The notes beneath the pieces were generated by a model. It was not told the DNA's origin and ran no database searches. It worked only from the letters and a program-made list of their open reading frames with translations. Below are positions 1 to 11,827 of a stretch of DNA of 64,000 nt, one piece after another. Position numbers and translations under genes: made by a program. This stretch comes from an uncultured Planococcus sp. (GTDB taxonomy: Bacteria; Bacillota; Bacilli; Bacillales_A; Planococcaceae), in the NCBI GenBank assembly GCA_947493585.1, contig CANLRI010000001.1:1426001-1490000 (forward strand), read 5' to 3'. Within the stretch, counting starts at the first letter, position 1. Each line of letters opens with the position of its first letter.

Positions 1-1
1 C

Positions 2-196
2 AACTTAGGGATCATGAACTTGTTGCCGCTGCCAGCGCTTGACGGCGGGCGACTCATGTTCTTCTTCCTTGAAGCGTTAAGAGGCAAGCCGGTCGATAAG
101 CAAAAAGAGGGAATGGTCCATTTTGTTGGGATCATGCTGTTGATGCTCTTGATGATTGTCGTCACATGGAATGACATTCAGCGATTTTTCTTTTAA
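2..196 (+). CDS. rasP: Site-2 zinc metalloprotease RasP/RseP, C-terminal fragment
   Basis: The window opens inside this gene; the visible 64 codons are the C-terminus. The fragment holds the family's second zinc motif, [13 protein letters not shown], where the aspartate of LDG is the third zinc ligand, followed by a final hydrophobic helix ([15 protein letters not shown]). RasP cleaves membrane-embedded anti-sigma factors such as RsiW and signal-peptide remnants inside the membrane. It sits directly upstream of proS, as in B. subtilis. The HExxH site and PDZ domain lie outside the window. The frame is open to the left edge, so the start cannot be seen. Confidence 0.93.
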   Translation, partial: NLGIMNLLPLPALDGGRLMFFFLEALRGKPVDKQKEGMVHFVGIMLLMLLMIVVTWNDIQRFFF

Positions 197-201
197 TGAA
201 T

Positions 202-234
202 GAAAGGGAAGCGTCTATCGCTTTCCTTTCTCTG
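202..234 (+). terminator. Intrinsic terminator after rasP
   Basis: A 12-bp stem (GAAAGGGAAGCG with CGCTTTCCTTTC, one G-T pair) closes a 5-nt loop. The T tract is weak and interrupted, so some read-through into proS is likely. Confidence 0.6.
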
Positions 235-282
235 CTACATAGAGATTTAAAAATACAATAATCAGTCGAGGTGTATTCGGAT

Positions 283-1986
283 ATGAGACAAACATTAAGC
301 TTTATCCCGACTTTGCGGGAAACTCCAGCTGACGCGGAAGTTAAATCGCATCAATTATTGCTGCGGGCAGGATTCATCCGCCAAAATACAAGCGGGATCT
401 ACTCATTCCTGCCGCTTGGAAAACGCGTATTGCACAAAGTCGAGAAAATCATCCGCGAGGAAATGGAAGCGATCAATAGCGTCGAAGTGTTCATGCCTGC
501 CCTTCAGCAAGCTGAACTTTGGCAAGAAACAGGACGCTGGTATTCTTACGGCGATGAATTGATGCGGTTAAAAGACCGTAACGACCGTGAGTTTGCGCTA
601 GGCGCAACACATGAAGAAATCATCACGAGCCTGTTGCGCGACGAAATCAAGTCCTATAAAAAATTGCCGCTGACTTTGTATCAGATTCAATCAAAGTTCC
701 GCGATGAAAAACGCCCGCGCTTCGGTTTGCTGCGCGGACGCGAATTCCTTATGAAGGATGCTTATTCCTTCCACGCGACGCCAGAGAGCCTCGACAAAAC
801 ATACGATGACATGATGCAAGCCTACAGCAATATTTTCAGCCGCCTCGGCTTGAATTTCCGTGCTGTCATCGCGGACTCGGGCGCAATCGGCGGCAAGGAC
901 AACCATGAATTCATGGTGCTGTCAGAAATCGGAGAAGATACGATCGCGTATTCCGATAATTCTTCTTATGCCGCGAATATCGAAATGGCAGCGGTGAATA
1001 TGGAGTATCCAAAATCCGATGAGCAAGCGCGCCCAGTTGAAAAGGTCTCAACGCCGGATCAGAAGACCATTGCCCAAGTGGCAGATTTCCTTGAGACAAC
1101 ACCGGAAAACTGCATCAAGACACTTGTGTTCAGAGCTGACGACGAACTCATCGTTGTATTGTCGCGCGGCGACCATGAAGTAAATGACGTGAAAGTTAAG
1201 CATATTTCAGGTGCGAAACTAGTCGATATGGCGACTCCAGAAGACGTGCGTGAATTATTGTCTTGCGATATTGGATCGATCGGTCCGGTTGGCTTGCCTG
1301 AAGGCACTCGTGTATTTGCGGACAACGCTGTCAAATCGATCGTCAACGGCGTCACTGGCGCCAATGAAGACGGTGTCCATTTGAAAAATGTTACGCCTGA
1401 TGAAGATTTCACGGTAGAAGCATATGGCGATTTGCGCTTTGTAAAAGAAGGCGATGCATCCCCAGATGGCAAGGGCACAATCCAATTCGCCAAAGGCATC
1501 GAAGTCGGCCATATCTTCAAGCTCGGCACTACTTATAGTGAACCGATGAAAGCAACATTCCTTAACGACCAAGGCAAGGCGATGCCTTACATCATGGGCT
1601 GCTATGGAATCGGGGTTTCACGCATTGTCGCAGCTGTCGCTGAACAATTCCAAGATGATTCCGGCTTTACTTGGCCGACTGCAGTTGCGCCTTATGAAAT
1701 TCATGTCGTACCGGTCAACGTTAAAGATGATGTGCAACGCGAAACCGGTGAAGAAATTTACGAACAATTGAAAGCCCAAGGGTTTGAAGTGTTGCTCGAT
1801 GACCGCAAAGAGCGCGCCGGCGTCAAATTTGCCGATGCAGATTTGATTGGCTTGCCGATCCGCATCACTATTGGCAAACGTGCTGCTGAAGGAATCCTGG
1901 AAGTGAAGATCCGTGAAACCAATGAAACAGTTGAATGGCATAAAGATGAAGTGCAAGACAAGGTACGCGAATTCTTTAAGAAATGA
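283..1986 (+). CDS. proS: Prolyl-tRNA synthetase, bacterial type
   Basis: Charges tRNA-Pro with proline using ATP in the cytoplasm. The 567-residue product has the bacterial architecture. A class II catalytic core carries motif 2 ([17 protein letters not shown], about residue 140). An inserted editing domain (about 220-400) clears mischarged Ala-tRNA-Pro. Motif 3 (GCYGIGVSR, about 445) is followed by the C-terminal anticodon-binding domain with DDRKERAG. The ATG at 283 is chosen over an in-frame GTG at 271 because GAGGTG at 268-273 is well placed for it and the protein then starts [13 protein letters not shown] as in relatives. The 86-bp leader has no room for a T-box. Confidence 0.97.
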   Translation: MRQTLSFIPTLRETPADAEVKSHQLLLRAGFIRQNTSGIYSFLPLGKRVLHKVEKIIREEMEAINSVEVFMPALQQAELWQETGRWYSYGDELMRLKDRNDREFALGATHEEIITSLLRDEIKSYKKLPLTLYQIQSKFRDEKRPRFGLLRGREFLMKDAYSFHATPESLDKTYDDMMQAYSNIFSRLGLNFRAVIADSGAIGGKDNHEFMVLSEIGEDTIAYSDNSSYAANIEMAAVNMEYPKSDEQARPVEKVSTPDQKTIAQVADFLETTPENCIKTLVFRADDELIVVLSRGDHEVNDVKVKHISGAKLVDMATPEDVRELLSCDIGSIGPVGLPEGTRVFADNAVKSIVNGVTGANEDGVHLKNVTPDEDFTVEAYGDLRFVKEGDASPDGKGTIQFAKGIEVGHIFKLGTTYSEPMKATFLNDQGKAMPYIMGCYGIGVSRIVAAVAEQFQDDSGFTWPTAVAPYEIHVVPVNVKDDVQRETGEEIYEQLKAQGFEVLLDDRKERAGVKFADADLIGLPIRITIGKRAAEGILEVKIRETNETVEWHKDEVQDKVREFFKK

Positions 1987-2008
1987 ATAATAATCTGATA
2001 TGATGGAA

Positions 2009-2040
2009 GGAAAGTACAAACGTACTTTCCTTTCTTTTTC
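2009..2040 (+). terminator. Intrinsic terminator after proS
   Basis: A perfect 9-bp stem (GGAAAGTAC / GTACTTTCC) with an AAAC loop is followed by a T-rich tract. Confidence 0.85.
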
Positions 2041-2066
2041 TGAAATAAATGGCGAAGGGGATAATC

Positions 2067-5000
2067 ATGATAAATGAGCAAGACGCCAAAATGAGATTTA
2101 AATTGCTGCTACAGCATTTGGAGTTAACCGACGATGTCCACATGCCATATTTTGAAGGGGCAGAATTGACACGCATGACGGTCCATAAAAAAGACCGGGC
2201 ATGGCGCTTTATTGTCAAACTTAAGCAAGTGCTGCCGCTTGAGTTATTCGTTATTTTCCGCGAGCGGCTGCAAGCCAAGTTTTCATCGATTGCAAGCGTT
2301 CAATTGCATATAGAAACATCTACACAGCAAGCGCAAGGCGAAGAAGTCTCCGCATACTGGCGGCATGTCGTCGACGAATTGGCGGATATGGCACCGCCTC
2401 TTAGAGAGCGTCTATTGTCACAAGCGCCTGTATGGAACGGCAATAAATTGATTGTCGACTGCTGTCACGAACATGAAATGATGGCTTTGAAATCAAAATA
2501 TACCGAAAAACTGAGCCAGGTATTCCAGCAATTCGGGTTTCCGGCGTTTTCTATCGACTTCCAGCTATCAGCAGAAGACCAGCAAGAAGCACGTGCTGCC
2601 TTTATGGAAGAGCGCAAAGCCGAAGAAGAAGCGATGGCGAAGCGTGCTGTCGCGGATATGAAGAAACGCGAGACCGAACGCAAAGAAAATGGCGCGCCAT
2701 CCGGTCCTTTCCAGATGGGTTCTGCCATCAAACCGGATGAGCCGATTGTCGAAATCCGTTCGATTGTCGATGAAGAACGCCGAGTGACTATCGAAGGCTT
2801 CGTTTTTGATGTCGAAGTTCGCGAGCTGCGCAGCGGCCGCTCGCTATTGACTGTTAAGATGACCGATTACACGGATTCGATACTCGTCAAAATGTTCTCC
2901 CGCGATAAAGAAGATGCGGAGCTCATGGCCCAAGCGAAAAAAGGCATGTGGCTAAGAGCAAGAGGCTCGATCCAAACCGATACATTCGTCAGGGATTTGG
3001 TCATGATGTCCAATGATATGGTCGAGATCAACCCGTCCGTCCGAAAAGACACTGCCGAAGTGAAACGGGCAGAATTGCACCTGCACTCTCCGATGAGCCA
3101 GATGGATGCTGTGTCATCCATTGAGTCCATGGTCGCCCAAGCGGCGAAATGGGGCCATCCAGCGATTGCAGTCACGGACCATGCCGGCGTACAAGCTTTT
3201 CCTGATGCATATGCCGCGAGCCAAAAGCACGGCATTAAAGCGATATTCGGATTAGAAGCGAATTTGGTCGACGACGGCGTCCCGATTGCCTACGAAGAAC
3301 GCCATGCCTTGCTCGATGAAGAAACTTTCGTCGTCTTTGACTTGGAGACGACCGGATTATCCGCCGTCTATGACACGATTATTGAGCTGGCAGCGGTCAA
3401 AATCAAGGGTGGAAATATCATCGAAAAGTTCGAGCGTTTCGCCAATCCGCACCATCCATTGTCCGCTACGACGATTGACTTAACGGGCATCACAGATGAT
3501 ATGGTCCGGAACGCACCCGAAGTCGAAGAAGTTATCCGCGAATACCACGAATGGGCAGGCGATCATATTATGGTCGCCCATAACGCATCATTTGATATGG
3601 GCTTCTTGTATGTTGCCTATAAGAAATACGGCATCGATAAAACGCATGCCACGATCGATACGCTAGAACTTGCCCGCATGCTTCACCCGGAAATGAAAAA
3701 CCACCGCTTGAACACGCTGGCGAAAAAATTCAATATTGAACTGACGCAGCATCACCGCGCTATTTACGATACGGAAGCGACAGCGTACCTATTGACGCAT
3801 CTATTAAAAGAAGCGGACGATAAAGGCATCCTTTACCACGACCAATTAAATGATTATGTTGGGACAGGGGATTCCTATAAACGCTCACGGCCGACCCATT
3901 GCACGCTGTTGGCAAAAGACCAAGAAGGCTTGAAAAACTTGTTCAAGCTCGTGTCGGCATCACACATCAATTATTTCTATCGCGTCCCGCGCATCCCGCG
4001 TTCGCTGCTCCAGCGCCACCGCAAAGGCCTGCTCGTCGGCTCGGGCTGCGACAAGGGCGAAGTGTTCGAAGCGGTCATGCAGAAATCGATGGAAGAAGTG
4101 GAGCGCACGGCGCAGTTCTATGATTATTTGGAAGTACATCCGAAAGAAGTCTACCAGCCACTCATCGACCGTGAATTAATACGAGACGAATGGAATCTAG
4201 AGGACATCATCCGCAAATTGGCCAAAGTGAGCCGCAAGCTTGATAAGCCATTGGTCGCGACAGGGAATGTCCATTATCTCGATGAAACGGATGCCATCTT
4301 CCGCCAAGTGCTGATCGGATCGCAAGGCGGAGCAAATCCGCTGAACCGTTCAACCTTGCCAAAAGTGCATTTCCGGACGACCAATGAAATGCTCGATGCT
4401 TTCGATTTTCTTGGGGAAGAGACGGCACGTGAAATTGTGGTCGACAATTCCTTGAAAATCGCCGATATGATTGATGTCGTCAAACCGATTAAAGACGAAT
4501 TATATACACCAAAAATTGAAGGTGCGGATGAAGAAGTCCGTGAACTCAGCTATACGATGGCGCGTTCGATTTATGGAGACGACTTGCCGGAAATCGTTGA
4601 AGCGCGCATTGAGAAAGAATTGAAGTCGATCATCGGCCATGGTTTCGCAGTTATTTATCTGATTTCGCACAAACTGGTGAAAAAATCGCTTGATGATGGC
4701 TATCTCGTTGGTTCCCGGGGGTCTGTCGGATCGTCTCTTGTCGCGACGCTGACGGAGATTACGGAAGTTAACCCCTTGCCGCCTCATTATGTGTGCCGGA
4801 AATGCAAGAAATCTGAGTTCTTCGATGACGGCTCTGTCGGTTCAGGCTTTGACTTGAAAGATAAGGATTGCCCGGATTGCGGAATTCCGTATAAAAAAGA
4901 CGGGCAAGACATCCCGTTTGAAACCTTCCTTGGGTTTAAAGGCGATAAAGTTCCCGATATCGATTTAAACTTCAGTGGCGAATATCAGCCACAAGCACAT

Positions 5001-6374
5001 AATTACACGAAAGTGCTGTTTGGCGAAGACAATGTCTTCCGGGCGGGAACAATCGGCACCGTGGCAGAAAAAACAGCCTATGGTTACGTGCGCGGATATG
5101 CCAATGACCGCGATATGACGATGCGCGGTGCGGAAATTGACCGTTTAGTACAGGGCTGTTCTGGCGTCAAGCGCAGTACAGGCCAGCACCCGGGTGGCAT
5201 CATCGTTGTGCCAGATTACATGGACATCTACGATTTCTCACCGATCCAGTTTCCGGCAGATGCACAGGATTCTGAATGGAAGACGACCCATTTCGACTTT
5301 CACTCGATCCACGATAATTTATTGAAGCTCGATATTCTCGGGCACGATGACCCGACCGTCATCCGCATGCTCCAGGATCTGTCCGGCATTGACCCGAAAA
5401 CGATCCCGACAGATGACCCGGAAGTGATGAAAATTTTCGCAGGCCCTGAATCGCTCGGCGTCACAAAAGAGCAGATCGGCTGCAAAACCGGAACACTTGG
5501 CATCCCCGAGTTTGGAACGCGCTTTGTCCGCCAAATGCTCGAAGATACGAAACCGACGACATTTTCGGAACTCGTACAGATTTCCGGATTGTCGCACGGT
5601 ACGGATGTTTGGCTCGGCAACGCCCAGGAATTGATCCATAACGGAACATGCCAGTTGTCCGATGTAATCGGCTGCCGGGATGACATTATGGTCTACTTGA
5701 TCTATCAAGGGCTCGAGTCATCACTAGCGTTCAAAATCATGGAATCCGTGCGGAAAGGGAAAGGCTTGACCCCAGAGATGGAAGCGGCGATGAAAGAGAA
5801 AGCCGTCCCGAACTGGTATATCGAATCATGTAAGAAAATCAAGTACATGTTCCCGAAAGCGCACGCTGCCGCTTACGTCTTGATGGCCGTCCGCATCGCT
5901 TATTTCAAAGTCCATTTCCCGGTTCTTTACTACGCTGCGTACTTTACAGTTCGGGCGGAAGATTTTGATGTCAACGCCATGGCAAAAGGATCCCAATCAA
6001 TCCGTGCCAAAGTGGACGAAATCAATTCACGGGGGCTGGAAGCTTCAACAAAAGAGAAAAACTTGCTGACGGTCATGGAACTGGCGCTTGAAATGGTCGA
6101 ACGCGGCTATTCATTCCAAAAGGTCGATTTGTATAAATCGTCCGCAGATCAATTCCTGATTGAAGGCAATACCTTGATTCCGCCATTCAACGCCATCCCT
6201 GGTCTTGGCACGAATGCTGCAAAATCGATCGTTGCCGCAAGAGCGGAAGGCGAATTCCTGTCGAAGGAAGATTTGCAGCAGCGCGGCCGCGTTTCAAAAA
6301 CGATCATCGAGTACATGGATGACCATGGCTGCCTAGAAGGAATGCCTGATGCCAATCAGCTGTCCTTGTTCTAG
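2067..6374 (+). CDS. polC: DNA polymerase III alpha subunit, PolC type
   Basis: Main replicative polymerase of low-GC Gram-positives, with built-in proofreading. The 1435 residues show the PolC order: an N-terminal domain, an OB fold (about 235-330), then a PHP domain ([13 protein letters not shown] near 335) split by a DEDDh exonuclease (FDLETTGLS near 422). A cysteine cluster (CRKCKK...CPDCG, about 910-935) typical of PolC follows, then the catalytic aspartates in [12 protein letters not shown] near 963. Thumb and fingers motifs ([10 protein letters not shown]) come next, and a C-terminal helix-hairpin-helix region. The end NQLSLF is a sliding-clamp binding motif. An ATG at 2049 is in frame, but AAGGGG at 2055-2060 supports the start at 2067, giving the usual length. 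Confidence 0.98.
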   Translation: MINEQDAKMRFKLLLQHLELTDDVHMPYFEGAELTRMTVHKKDRAWRFIVKLKQVLPLELFVIFRERLQAKFSSIASVQLHIETSTQQAQGEEVSAYWRHVVDELADMAPPLRERLLSQAPVWNGNKLIVDCCHEHEMMALKSKYTEKLSQVFQQFGFPAFSIDFQLSAEDQQEARAAFMEERKAEEEAMAKRAVADMKKRETERKENGAPSGPFQMGSAIKPDEPIVEIRSIVDEERRVTIEGFVFDVEVRELRSGRSLLTVKMTDYTDSILVKMFSRDKEDAELMAQAKKGMWLRARGSIQTDTFVRDLVMMSNDMVEINPSVRKDTAEVKRAELHLHSPMSQMDAVSSIESMVAQAAKWGHPAIAVTDHAGVQAFPDAYAASQKHGIKAIFGLEANLVDDGVPIAYEERHALLDEETFVVFDLETTGLSAVYDTIIELAAVKIKGGNIIEKFERFANPHHPLSATTIDLTGITDDMVRNAPEVEEVIREYHEWAGDHIMVAHNASFDMGFLYVAYKKYGIDKTHATIDTLELARMLHPEMKNHRLNTLAKKFNIELTQHHRAIYDTEATAYLLTHLLKEADDKGILYHDQLNDYVGTGDSYKRSRPTHCTLLAKDQEGLKNLFKLVSASHINYFYRVPRIPRSLLQRHRKGLLVGSGCDKGEVFEAVMQKSMEEVERTAQFYDYLEVHPKEVYQPLIDRELIRDEWNLEDIIRKLAKVSRKLDKPLVATGNVHYLDETDAIFRQVLIGSQGGANPLNRSTLPKVHFRTTNEMLDAFDFLGEETAREIVVDNSLKIADMIDVVKPIKDELYTPKIEGADEEVRELSYTMARSIYGDDLPEIVEARIEKELKSIIGHGFAVIYLISHKLVKKSLDDGYLVGSRGSVGSSLVATLTEITEVNPLPPHYVCRKCKKSEFFDDGSVGSGFDLKDKDCPDCGIPYKKDGQDIPFETFLGFKGDKVPDIDLNFSGEYQPQAHNYTKVLFGEDNVFRAGTIGTVAEKTAYGYVRGYANDRDMTMRGAEIDRLVQGCSGVKRSTGQHPGGIIVVPDYMDIYDFSPIQFPADAQDSEWKTTHFDFHSIHDNLLKLDILGHDDPTVIRMLQDLSGIDPKTIPTDDPEVMKIFAGPESLGVTKEQIGCKTGTLGIPEFGTRFVRQMLEDTKPTTFSELVQISGLSHGTDVWLGNAQELIHNGTCQLSDVIGCRDDIMVYLIYQGLESSLAFKIMESVRKGKGLTPEMEAAMKEKAVPNWYIESCKKIKYMFPKAHAAAYVLMAVRIAYFKVHFPVLYYAAYFTVRAEDFDVNAMAKGSQSIRAKVDEINSRGLEASTKEKNLLTVMELALEMVERGYSFQKVDLYKSSADQFLIEGNTLIPPFNAIPGLGTNAAKSIVAARAEGEFLSKEDLQQRGRVSKTIIEYMDDHGCLEGMPDANQLSLF

Positions 6375-6440
6375 TCAGTTGCAGAGAGGCGTGAAGCATG
6401 GTATTATTGTAATAACATTTACTGATAGCTCTGTCGCAGA

Positions 6441-6469
6441 AGAGTGGGTTCTCCCGCTCTTTTCTGTTT
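6441..6469 (+). terminator. Terminator or attenuator between polC and rimP
   Basis: AGAGTGGG pairs with CCCGCTCT (one T-G pair) around a TTCT loop, followed by TTTCTGTTT. It ends about 30 nt before the rimP start. It may act as polC terminator or as an attenuator of the rimP-nusA operon; the sequence alone cannot decide. Confidence 0.7.
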
Positions 6470-6500
6470 GTTATGGCATATTATTGGCAGGAGGCATTTT

Positions 6501-6980
6501 ATGAGCAAAATTACTGAACAAATCGAAGCAATGGCACAACCAATCATCGATGAGCTGGAACTTGAACTGGTCGATGTCGAGTTTGTGAAAGAAGGAAAGA
6601 ACTGGTTCTTGCGCGTTTATGTGGACAATCCACAGGAGCCGATCGATATCGATCAATGCGCAATCGTCAGCGAACGCTTGAGCGAAGAACTCGATGCAAC
6701 CGACCCGATCGAGCAGAACTATTTCCTCGAAGTATCTTCACCGGGTGCAGAGCGTCCATTGAAGAAAGAAAAGGATTTCGAAAAAGCTTTGGAGAATTTC
6801 ATCTATATCAAAACCTATGAGCCGGTGGAAGACGCTAAAGAATTCGAAGGTTACTTGAAGTCGTATGATGAAGAACAAGTGGAAATCGAGGTCAAGATCA
6901 AGACCCGCAGAAAAACCATCAGCATCCCGAGAAATAAAATTGCCATGATCCGTCTGGCGATCGATTTTTCTGCAAGCTGA
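6501..6980 (+). CDS. rimP: Ribosome maturation factor RimP
   Basis: Assists assembly of the 30S ribosomal subunit. The 159-residue protein has the RimP layout: an N-terminal alpha/beta domain with ELVDVEFVKEG and the EVSSPGAERPL signature, then a C-terminal SH3-like domain. The ATG at 6501 follows GGAGG at 6489-6494. It is the first gene of the conserved rimP-nusA-rnpM-ylxQ-infB operon, with 26 bp to nusA. Length is normal. Confidence 0.96.
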   Translation: MSKITEQIEAMAQPIIDELELELVDVEFVKEGKNWFLRVYVDNPQEPIDIDQCAIVSERLSEELDATDPIEQNYFLEVSSPGAERPLKKEKDFEKALENFIYIKTYEPVEDAKEFEGYLKSYDEEQVEIEVKIKTRRKTISIPRNKIAMIRLAIDFSAS

Positions 6981-7006
6981 ATAGAAGAATTTAGGAGTGA
7001 ATAACT

Positions 7007-8134
7007 ATGAGCAGTGAGCTATTGGATGCTTTAGAAGTGTTGGAGAAACAAAAAGGAATATCACGTGATGTGCTGATCGAAGCGATCGAAGCAGCGCTTG
7101 TCACCGCTTATAAGCGCAATTTCAACCAAGCGCAGAACGTCCGTGTTGATTTAAACCTCGATACCGGAACGATGCTAGTCTATTCCCGCAAAGATGTTGT
7201 CGAGGAAGTCGAAGATGACCGCCTGCAAATCTCGTTGGAAGATGCGCATGCACTCAACCCGGTTTATGAAATCGGGGATATCGTGGAAGAAGAAGTGACT
7301 CCGCGTAATTTCGGCCGTATCGCTGCCCAAACGGCGAAACAAGTCGTCACACAGCGTGTGCGTGAAGCAGAGCGCGGCTTGATCTTTGAAGAGTACGTGG
7401 ACCGTGCAGACGATATCGTCAACGGAATCGTCGAACGCATGGATGCCCGTAACCTCTATGTCGGCTTAGGCAAAGTTGAAGCGGTCTTGCCGCAGACGGA
7501 ACAAATGCCGAATGAAAGCTACCAGCCGCATGACCGCATCAAAGTCTATATCACGAAAGTCGAACGGACGACTCGTGGCCCGCAAGTGTTCGTATCACGG
7601 ACTCATCCAGGGCTTTTGCGCCGTTTGTTCGAGAACGAAGTGCCGGAAATCTATGACGGCATTGTCGAAATCAAATCGATTGCACGTGAAGCGGGAGACC
7701 GTTCGAAGATTTCTGTCCATGCAAACGACGAGGAAGTGGATCCAGTCGGTTCATGTGTCGGATCACGAGGCGGCCGAGTGCAAACCATCGTCAACGAACT
7801 AGGCGGCGAGAAAATCGACATCGTGGAATGGTCGGAAGATCCGGTCGTCTTTGTAGCGAATGCGCTCAGCCCATCCAAAGTGTTGGATGTACAAGTGAGT
7901 GAAGACGATAAATCGACGACAGTTGTCGTACCTGATTACCAATTGTCTCTTGCGATCGGCAAACGCGGGCAAAATGCGCGGTTGGCGGCGAAATTGACAG
8001 GGTGGAAAATTGATATCAAGAGTGAAACGGATGCCCGTGAACTAGGGATTTATCCGCCTGAGGGCACAGTAATCGTGAAGTCGGATGCTGAAAATGATAC
8101 AGATGACTTTGATTTTTACGACGAAGAAGAATAA
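7007..8134 (+). CDS. nusA: Transcription termination/antitermination factor NusA
   Basis: Binds RNA polymerase and nascent RNA, stimulating pausing, intrinsic termination and antitermination. The 375-residue product has the short Gram-positive form. An N-terminal RNAP-binding domain ([18 protein letters not shown]) is followed by an S1 domain (about 130-200) and two KH domains, with the [11 protein letters not shown] loop (KH1) and [12 protein letters not shown] (KH2). An acidic tail replaces the extra C-terminal repeats of E. coli. The ATG at 7007 follows TTAGGAGTG. Confidence 0.97.
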   Translation: MSSELLDALEVLEKQKGISRDVLIEAIEAALVTAYKRNFNQAQNVRVDLNLDTGTMLVYSRKDVVEEVEDDRLQISLEDAHALNPVYEIGDIVEEEVTPRNFGRIAAQTAKQVVTQRVREAERGLIFEEYVDRADDIVNGIVERMDARNLYVGLGKVEAVLPQTEQMPNESYQPHDRIKVYITKVERTTRGPQVFVSRTHPGLLRRLFENEVPEIYDGIVEIKSIAREAGDRSKISVHANDEEVDPVGSCVGSRGGRVQTIVNELGGEKIDIVEWSEDPVVFVANALSPSKVLDVQVSEDDKSTTVVVPDYQLSLAIGKRGQNARLAAKLTGWKIDIKSETDARELGIYPPEGTVIVKSDAENDTDDFDFYDEEE

Positions 8135-8153
8135 GCTGAGAAGGTGATATCCG

Positions 8154-8435
8154 TTGGCTATGCAAAAGAAAATTCCGCTGAGAAAATGCGTTGCGACCGG
8201 TGAAATGCATCCAAAAAAGGAAATGATCCGCGTTGTGCGTTCCAAAGAAGGAGAAGTATTCGTCGACCTTACCGGCAAAAAGTCAGGTAGAGGCGCTTAT
8301 GTTTCCAAATCGGAAGATGCCATTGAATTGGCACGCAAAAAGAAGGTTTTGGATAAGCAGCTTGAAGTGAAAGTTCCAGGCGAAATTTACGAAGAGCTCG
8401 TCCATGCCGTACGCAGAGAGCAGCTGAAATCATGA
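8154..8435 (+). CDS. rnpM: RNase P modulator RnpM (YlxR, DUF448)
   Basis: A 93-residue basic protein of the YlxR/DUF448 family, with the family motif RKCVATGEM near the N-terminus and GRGAYV in the middle. YlxR has been reported to bind and modulate RNase P in B. subtilis; the role here is by family only. TTG at 8154 is the preferred start, 7 nt after AAGGTG; the ATG two codons later is spaced too far. The stop overlaps the ylxQ start by 4 nt, implying translational coupling. Confidence 0.92.
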   Translation: MAMQKKIPLRKCVATGEMHPKKEMIRVVRSKEGEVFVDLTGKKSGRGAYVSKSEDAIELARKKKVLDKQLEVKVPGEIYEELVHAVRREQLKS

Positions 8436-8740
8436 GTAAAGAAAAAATCTTGCAGTTTTTAGGGCTTGCCACGCGTGCGCGCAAGCTGGTGACCGGTGAA
8501 GAACTGGTCATTAGCGAAGTGCGCCGCGGCAATGCAAAATTAGTCATTGTGGCTGAAGATGCGTCTGAAAACACGAGAAAAAAACTGCACGATAAATGCA
8601 ATTCCTATAATGTCCCAATGCGCATAGGTGCCAGCCGCTATGAGATTGGCCATGCAATAGGAAAAGAAGCACGTGTCGTTCTGGCGATTACCGATAACGG
8701 TTTTGCCAAGAAAATGACGAGCATGTTTGACGAAAACTAA
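8432..8740 (+). CDS. ylxQ: L7Ae-family K-turn RNA-binding protein YlxQ
   Basis: A 102-residue member of the L7Ae/L30e/S12e ribosomal protein family that binds kink-turn RNA. Visible family features are [15 protein letters not shown] at the N-terminus and the [14 protein letters not shown] segment. It lies in the nusA-infB operon, overlaps rnpM by 4 nt and is 14 bp upstream of infB. It is not essential in relatives, and its RNA target in the cell is not certain. Confidence 0.92.
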   Translation: MSKEKILQFLGLATRARKLVTGEELVISEVRRGNAKLVIVAEDASENTRKKLHDKCNSYNVPMRIGASRYEIGHAIGKEARVVLAITDNGFAKKMTSMFDEN

Positions 8741-8754
8741 CCGGGGGTGAGCAG

Positions 8755-11079
8755 ATGACCAAAATTCGAGTACATGAATACGCTAAAAAAGTAAATAAAC
8801 CGAGCAAAGACATCATCGACGAATTATCAAAAATGAATATTAAAGTTAATAACCATATGGCTACACTAGAAGATACTGCTGTAACGAAATTGGACGGCAT
8901 TTATAAAAAACCTGCACAAGGAAACCGTGCTCAAAGTTCACAATCACGCCCACAAGGCCAAAACCAGCGCCGCGGGCAAAGTGGACAAGCAAGCCAAGGC
9001 GGACAAAACCGCTCACAAGGCGGGCAATCCCGTCCTCAAAGCGGACAGGGCCAAAGCCGTACAGGCGGACAAGGCGGTCAAAACCGTACACAAGGCGGAC
9101 AGGGCAGCCAGGGCAGCCAGAACCGTACGCAATCCACGCAGCAAGGAACAAGCCAAGCAGGGCGCGGTTCCAACTTTACGCCAAAAGCTGCAAAACCGGC
9201 TCCAGGACCAGGCCAACGCGGCCGTTCAAACGGACCCGGGCGTGGCGGACAAAACCGCAACCGTAAAGGCAAACAGCAGCGTCCGGTGAACCCGATGCCG
9301 CCAATGCCGAAGCGAGAAAAAGAATTGCCGTCAAAAATCACATTTAGTGAATCTTTGACTGTTGGCGATTTGGCAAAAAAACTCGGCCGCGAGCCTTCAG
9401 AAATCATCAAAAAATTGTTCATGCTAGGTGTTATGGCAACTATCAACCAAGAATTGGATAAAGATGCCATTGAACTTGTCTGTGCAGAATACGATGTGGA
9501 AGTAGAAGAAGAAATCTTGGTCGACAAAACCGATTTGGAAGTCTACTTCGAACCTGAAGAAGAAGCTAAAAAAGAAGAACGTCCATCTGTTGTTACGATC
9601 ATGGGCCACGTCGACCACGGGAAAACGACATTGCTGGATTCAATCCGCCATACGAAAGTGACTGCTGGAGAAGCAGGCGGGATTACACAGCATATTGGTG
9701 CTTACCAAGTTGAAGAAGACGGCAAGAAAATCACGTTCCTAGATACGCCAGGCCACGCAGCGTTCACGACGATGCGTGCGCGCGGTGCGAAAGTAACGGA
9801 TATAGCCATCATCGTTGTAGCTGCTGATGACGGCGTTATGCCGCAGACAGTGGAAGCGATCAACCATGCAAAAGCTGCAGAAGTTCCGATCATCATCGCA
9901 GTCAATAAAATGGATAAACCGTCCGCTAACCCGGACCGTGTCATGCAGGAATTGACCGAGCACGGTCTTGTACCTGAAGCATGGGGCGGCGATACGATTT
10001 TCGTTCCGCTTTCCGCATTGACTGGAGATGGCATTGATACACTTCTTGAAATGATTCTTCTGGTTTCTGAAGTTGGGGAATTGAAAGCAAATCCTGGCCG
10101 CCGTGCAATCGGTACGGTCATTGAAGCAGAGCTTGATAAAGGGCGCGGATCTGTCGCGACTTTGCTCGTACAGGATGGCACTTTGCATGTCGGCGACCCA
10201 ATCGTTGTCGGCAATACATTCGGACGCGTGCGTGCAATGGTCAACGATCTTGGCCGCCGCGTGAAAACAGCTGGCCCATCTACTCCGGTCGAAATTACAG
10301 GACTCAGCGATGTACCGCAAGCAGGCGACCGTTTCGTTGTCTTTGAAGACGAGAAAACGGCCCGTCAAATCGGTGAGGCGCGTTCGGCTACGGCCTTGCA
10401 GGAGATGCGTTCTGAGAAGAACCGCGTTACATTGGATAACTTGTTTGATCAATTGAAGCAAGGCGAAATGAAAGAGTTGAACTTGATCGTCAAAGCTGAT
10501 GTTCAAGGCACAGTGGAAGCCATGGCTGCTTCACTCTTGAAAATCGATGTGGAAGGCGTCAACGTCAAAGTCATCCATACAGGTGCCGGCGCCATTACGG
10601 AATCCGATGTTTCACTAGCTGCAGCATCAAATGCTATCATCATCGGCTTCAACGTCCGCCCGGATGTTAATGCTAAGCGCGCAGCAGATGCAGAAGGCGT
10701 CGATATCCGCTTGCACCGCATCATCTATAAAGTGATTGAAGAAATCGAAGCGGCGATGAAAGGCCTCTTGGACCCAGAGTTCGAAGAGAAAATCATCGGC
10801 CAAGCGGAAATCCGCAGCACGTTCAAAGTGTCTAAAGTCGGGACAATTGCCGGAAGCTATGTAACGGAAGGCAAGATCACCCGCGATAGCGGCGTGCGTG
10901 TCATCCGCGATGGCATCGTTGTGTTCGAAGGCGAGATCGATACCTTGAAACGCTTTAAAGATGACGCAAAAGAAGTTGCAAAAGGCTACGAATGTGGTGT
11001 GACGATCAAAAACTTCAATGATGTCAAAGAAGGCGACATCATTGAAGCGTTCATCATGGAAGAAATCGAACGAAAATGA
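8755..11079 (+). CDS. infB: Translation initiation factor IF-2
   Basis: GTPase that delivers fMet-tRNA to the 30S subunit and promotes subunit joining. The 774-residue protein starts with an IF2-N domain ([18 protein letters not shown]). A low-complexity linker rich in Gly, Gln, Arg, Asn and Ser follows (about 56-180), then a second IF2-N module. The G domain has GHVDHGKT (about 283), DTPGH (about 329) and NKMD (about 383), and domains II-IV complete the protein. The linker is repetitive at DNA level, which produces long shadow frames on both strands. The stop overlaps the ylxP start by 4 nt. Confidence 0.98.
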   Translation: MTKIRVHEYAKKVNKPSKDIIDELSKMNIKVNNHMATLEDTAVTKLDGIYKKPAQGNRAQSSQSRPQGQNQRRGQSGQASQGGQNRSQGGQSRPQSGQGQSRTGGQGGQNRTQGGQGSQGSQNRTQSTQQGTSQAGRGSNFTPKAAKPAPGPGQRGRSNGPGRGGQNRNRKGKQQRPVNPMPPMPKREKELPSKITFSESLTVGDLAKKLGREPSEIIKKLFMLGVMATINQELDKDAIELVCAEYDVEVEEEILVDKTDLEVYFEPEEEAKKEERPSVVTIMGHVDHGKTTLLDSIRHTKVTAGEAGGITQHIGAYQVEEDGKKITFLDTPGHAAFTTMRARGAKVTDIAIIVVAADDGVMPQTVEAINHAKAAEVPIIIAVNKMDKPSANPDRVMQELTEHGLVPEAWGGDTIFVPLSALTGDGIDTLLEMILLVSEVGELKANPGRRAIGTVIEAELDKGRGSVATLLVQDGTLHVGDPIVVGNTFGRVRAMVNDLGRRVKTAGPSTPVEITGLSDVPQAGDRFVVFEDEKTARQIGEARSATALQEMRSEKNRVTLDNLFDQLKQGEMKELNLIVKADVQGTVEAMAASLLKIDVEGVNVKVIHTGAGAITESDVSLAAASNAIIIGFNVRPDVNAKRAADAEGVDIRLHRIIYKVIEEIEAAMKGLLDPEFEEKIIGQAEIRSTFKVSKVGTIAGSYVTEGKITRDSGVRVIRDGIVVFEGEIDTLKRFKDDAKEVAKGYECGVTIKNFNDVKEGDIIEAFIMEEIERK

Positions 11080-11354
11080 TCCTTTCAATGGAATGCGAAT
11101 TTTTCATCCCTACTGCGCATTCATTGAAAGACAAACGTGCAGTCGTCAAAAGCATGCTGACGCGCACAAAACAGAAATTTAATGTATCGGCGGCGGAAGT
11201 TGACCACCAGGAAGTTTGGCAGCGCACGCGCCTCGCGTTTGTCACCGTTTCTTCTTCGAAAGAAGCAGCAGAGCGGGAAATGGAGCATGTGCTGCGCTAC
11301 CTGGAAAGCAACCCGTCGTGGGAATGCATGGAAATAGAGAAAGAATATTTGTAA
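11076..11354 (+). CDS. ylxP: YlxP-like protein, DUF503
   Basis: A 92-residue DUF503 protein with the family N-terminus (short hydrophobic strand, then [13 protein letters not shown]) and a conserved ...[15 protein letters not shown] segment. The biochemical function is unknown. Its invariant position between infB and rbfA suggests a role linked to ribosome assembly or translation, which is inference. It starts within the infB stop codon (ATGA overlap). Confidence 0.9.
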   Translation: MILSMECEFFIPTAHSLKDKRAVVKSMLTRTKQKFNVSAAEVDHQEVWQRTRLAFVTVSSSKEAAEREMEHVLRYLESNPSWECMEIEKEYL

Positions 11355-11372
11355 GAACGGAGTGGATTCGAA

Positions 11373-11726
11373 ATGTCATCAATGCGCTCGAATCGTGTAG
11401 CTGAGCAAATGAAAAAAGAGCTTGGCGAGATTATCGGCAGAAAACTGAAAGATCCGCGCATCGGTTTTGTCACAGTGACAGATGTCGAAGTAACGGGAGA
11501 CCTTCAGCAGGCAACCGTCTATATTAGCGTGTTGGGCGATGATAAGGAAAAAGAGCAAACTTTGCTCGGCCTTGCCAAGTCCAAAGGGTTCATCCGCTCA
11601 GAAATCGGGCAGCGAATCCGTTTGCGCAAGACTCCTGAATTGGCGTTTGAAATCGATTCGTCTGTCGCATACGGCAATCGGATTGAATCATTGCTGCGGG
11701 ATATCAAAGATCCAACAGAGGAATAA
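11373..11726 (+). CDS. rbfA: Ribosome-binding factor A
   Basis: A 117-residue KH-fold protein that acts late in 30S maturation on the 16S rRNA 5' end. Typical features are the N-terminal [14 protein letters not shown], then [15 protein letters not shown] and [21 protein letters not shown]. It is the last gene before a terminator, 18 bp after ylxP. Confidence 0.95.
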   Translation: MSSMRSNRVAEQMKKELGEIIGRKLKDPRIGFVTVTDVEVTGDLQQATVYISVLGDDKEKEQTLLGLAKSKGFIRSEIGQRIRLRKTPELAFEIDSSVAYGNRIESLLRDIKDPTEE

Positions 11727-11730
11727 ACCG

Positions 11731-11767
11731 AAAGCCTGCCCGTCTATTTTAGACAGCAGGCTTTTTT
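11731..11767 (+). terminator. Intrinsic terminator after rbfA
   Basis: Stem AAAGCCTGC / GCAGGCTTT has an inner GTCTA / TAGAC pairing and a T run. It separates the rimP-rbfA unit from truB. Confidence 0.8.
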
Positions 11768-11827
11768 CTACATACTATTTAGTTCGGGCCTAGGGGCCTA
11801 GCACCGATGAAGAGAGGAGCTGTTGAT

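Noticed and set aside
197..282. T-box leader for proS
   Set aside because: The gap is only 86 bp and holds a simple terminator; no AGGGTGGNACCGCG-like sequence is present.
8927..9289. 120-residue alternative frame inside infB
   Set aside because: It comes from the repetitive linker of IF-2 read in another frame; no ribosome binding site and no conserved domain.
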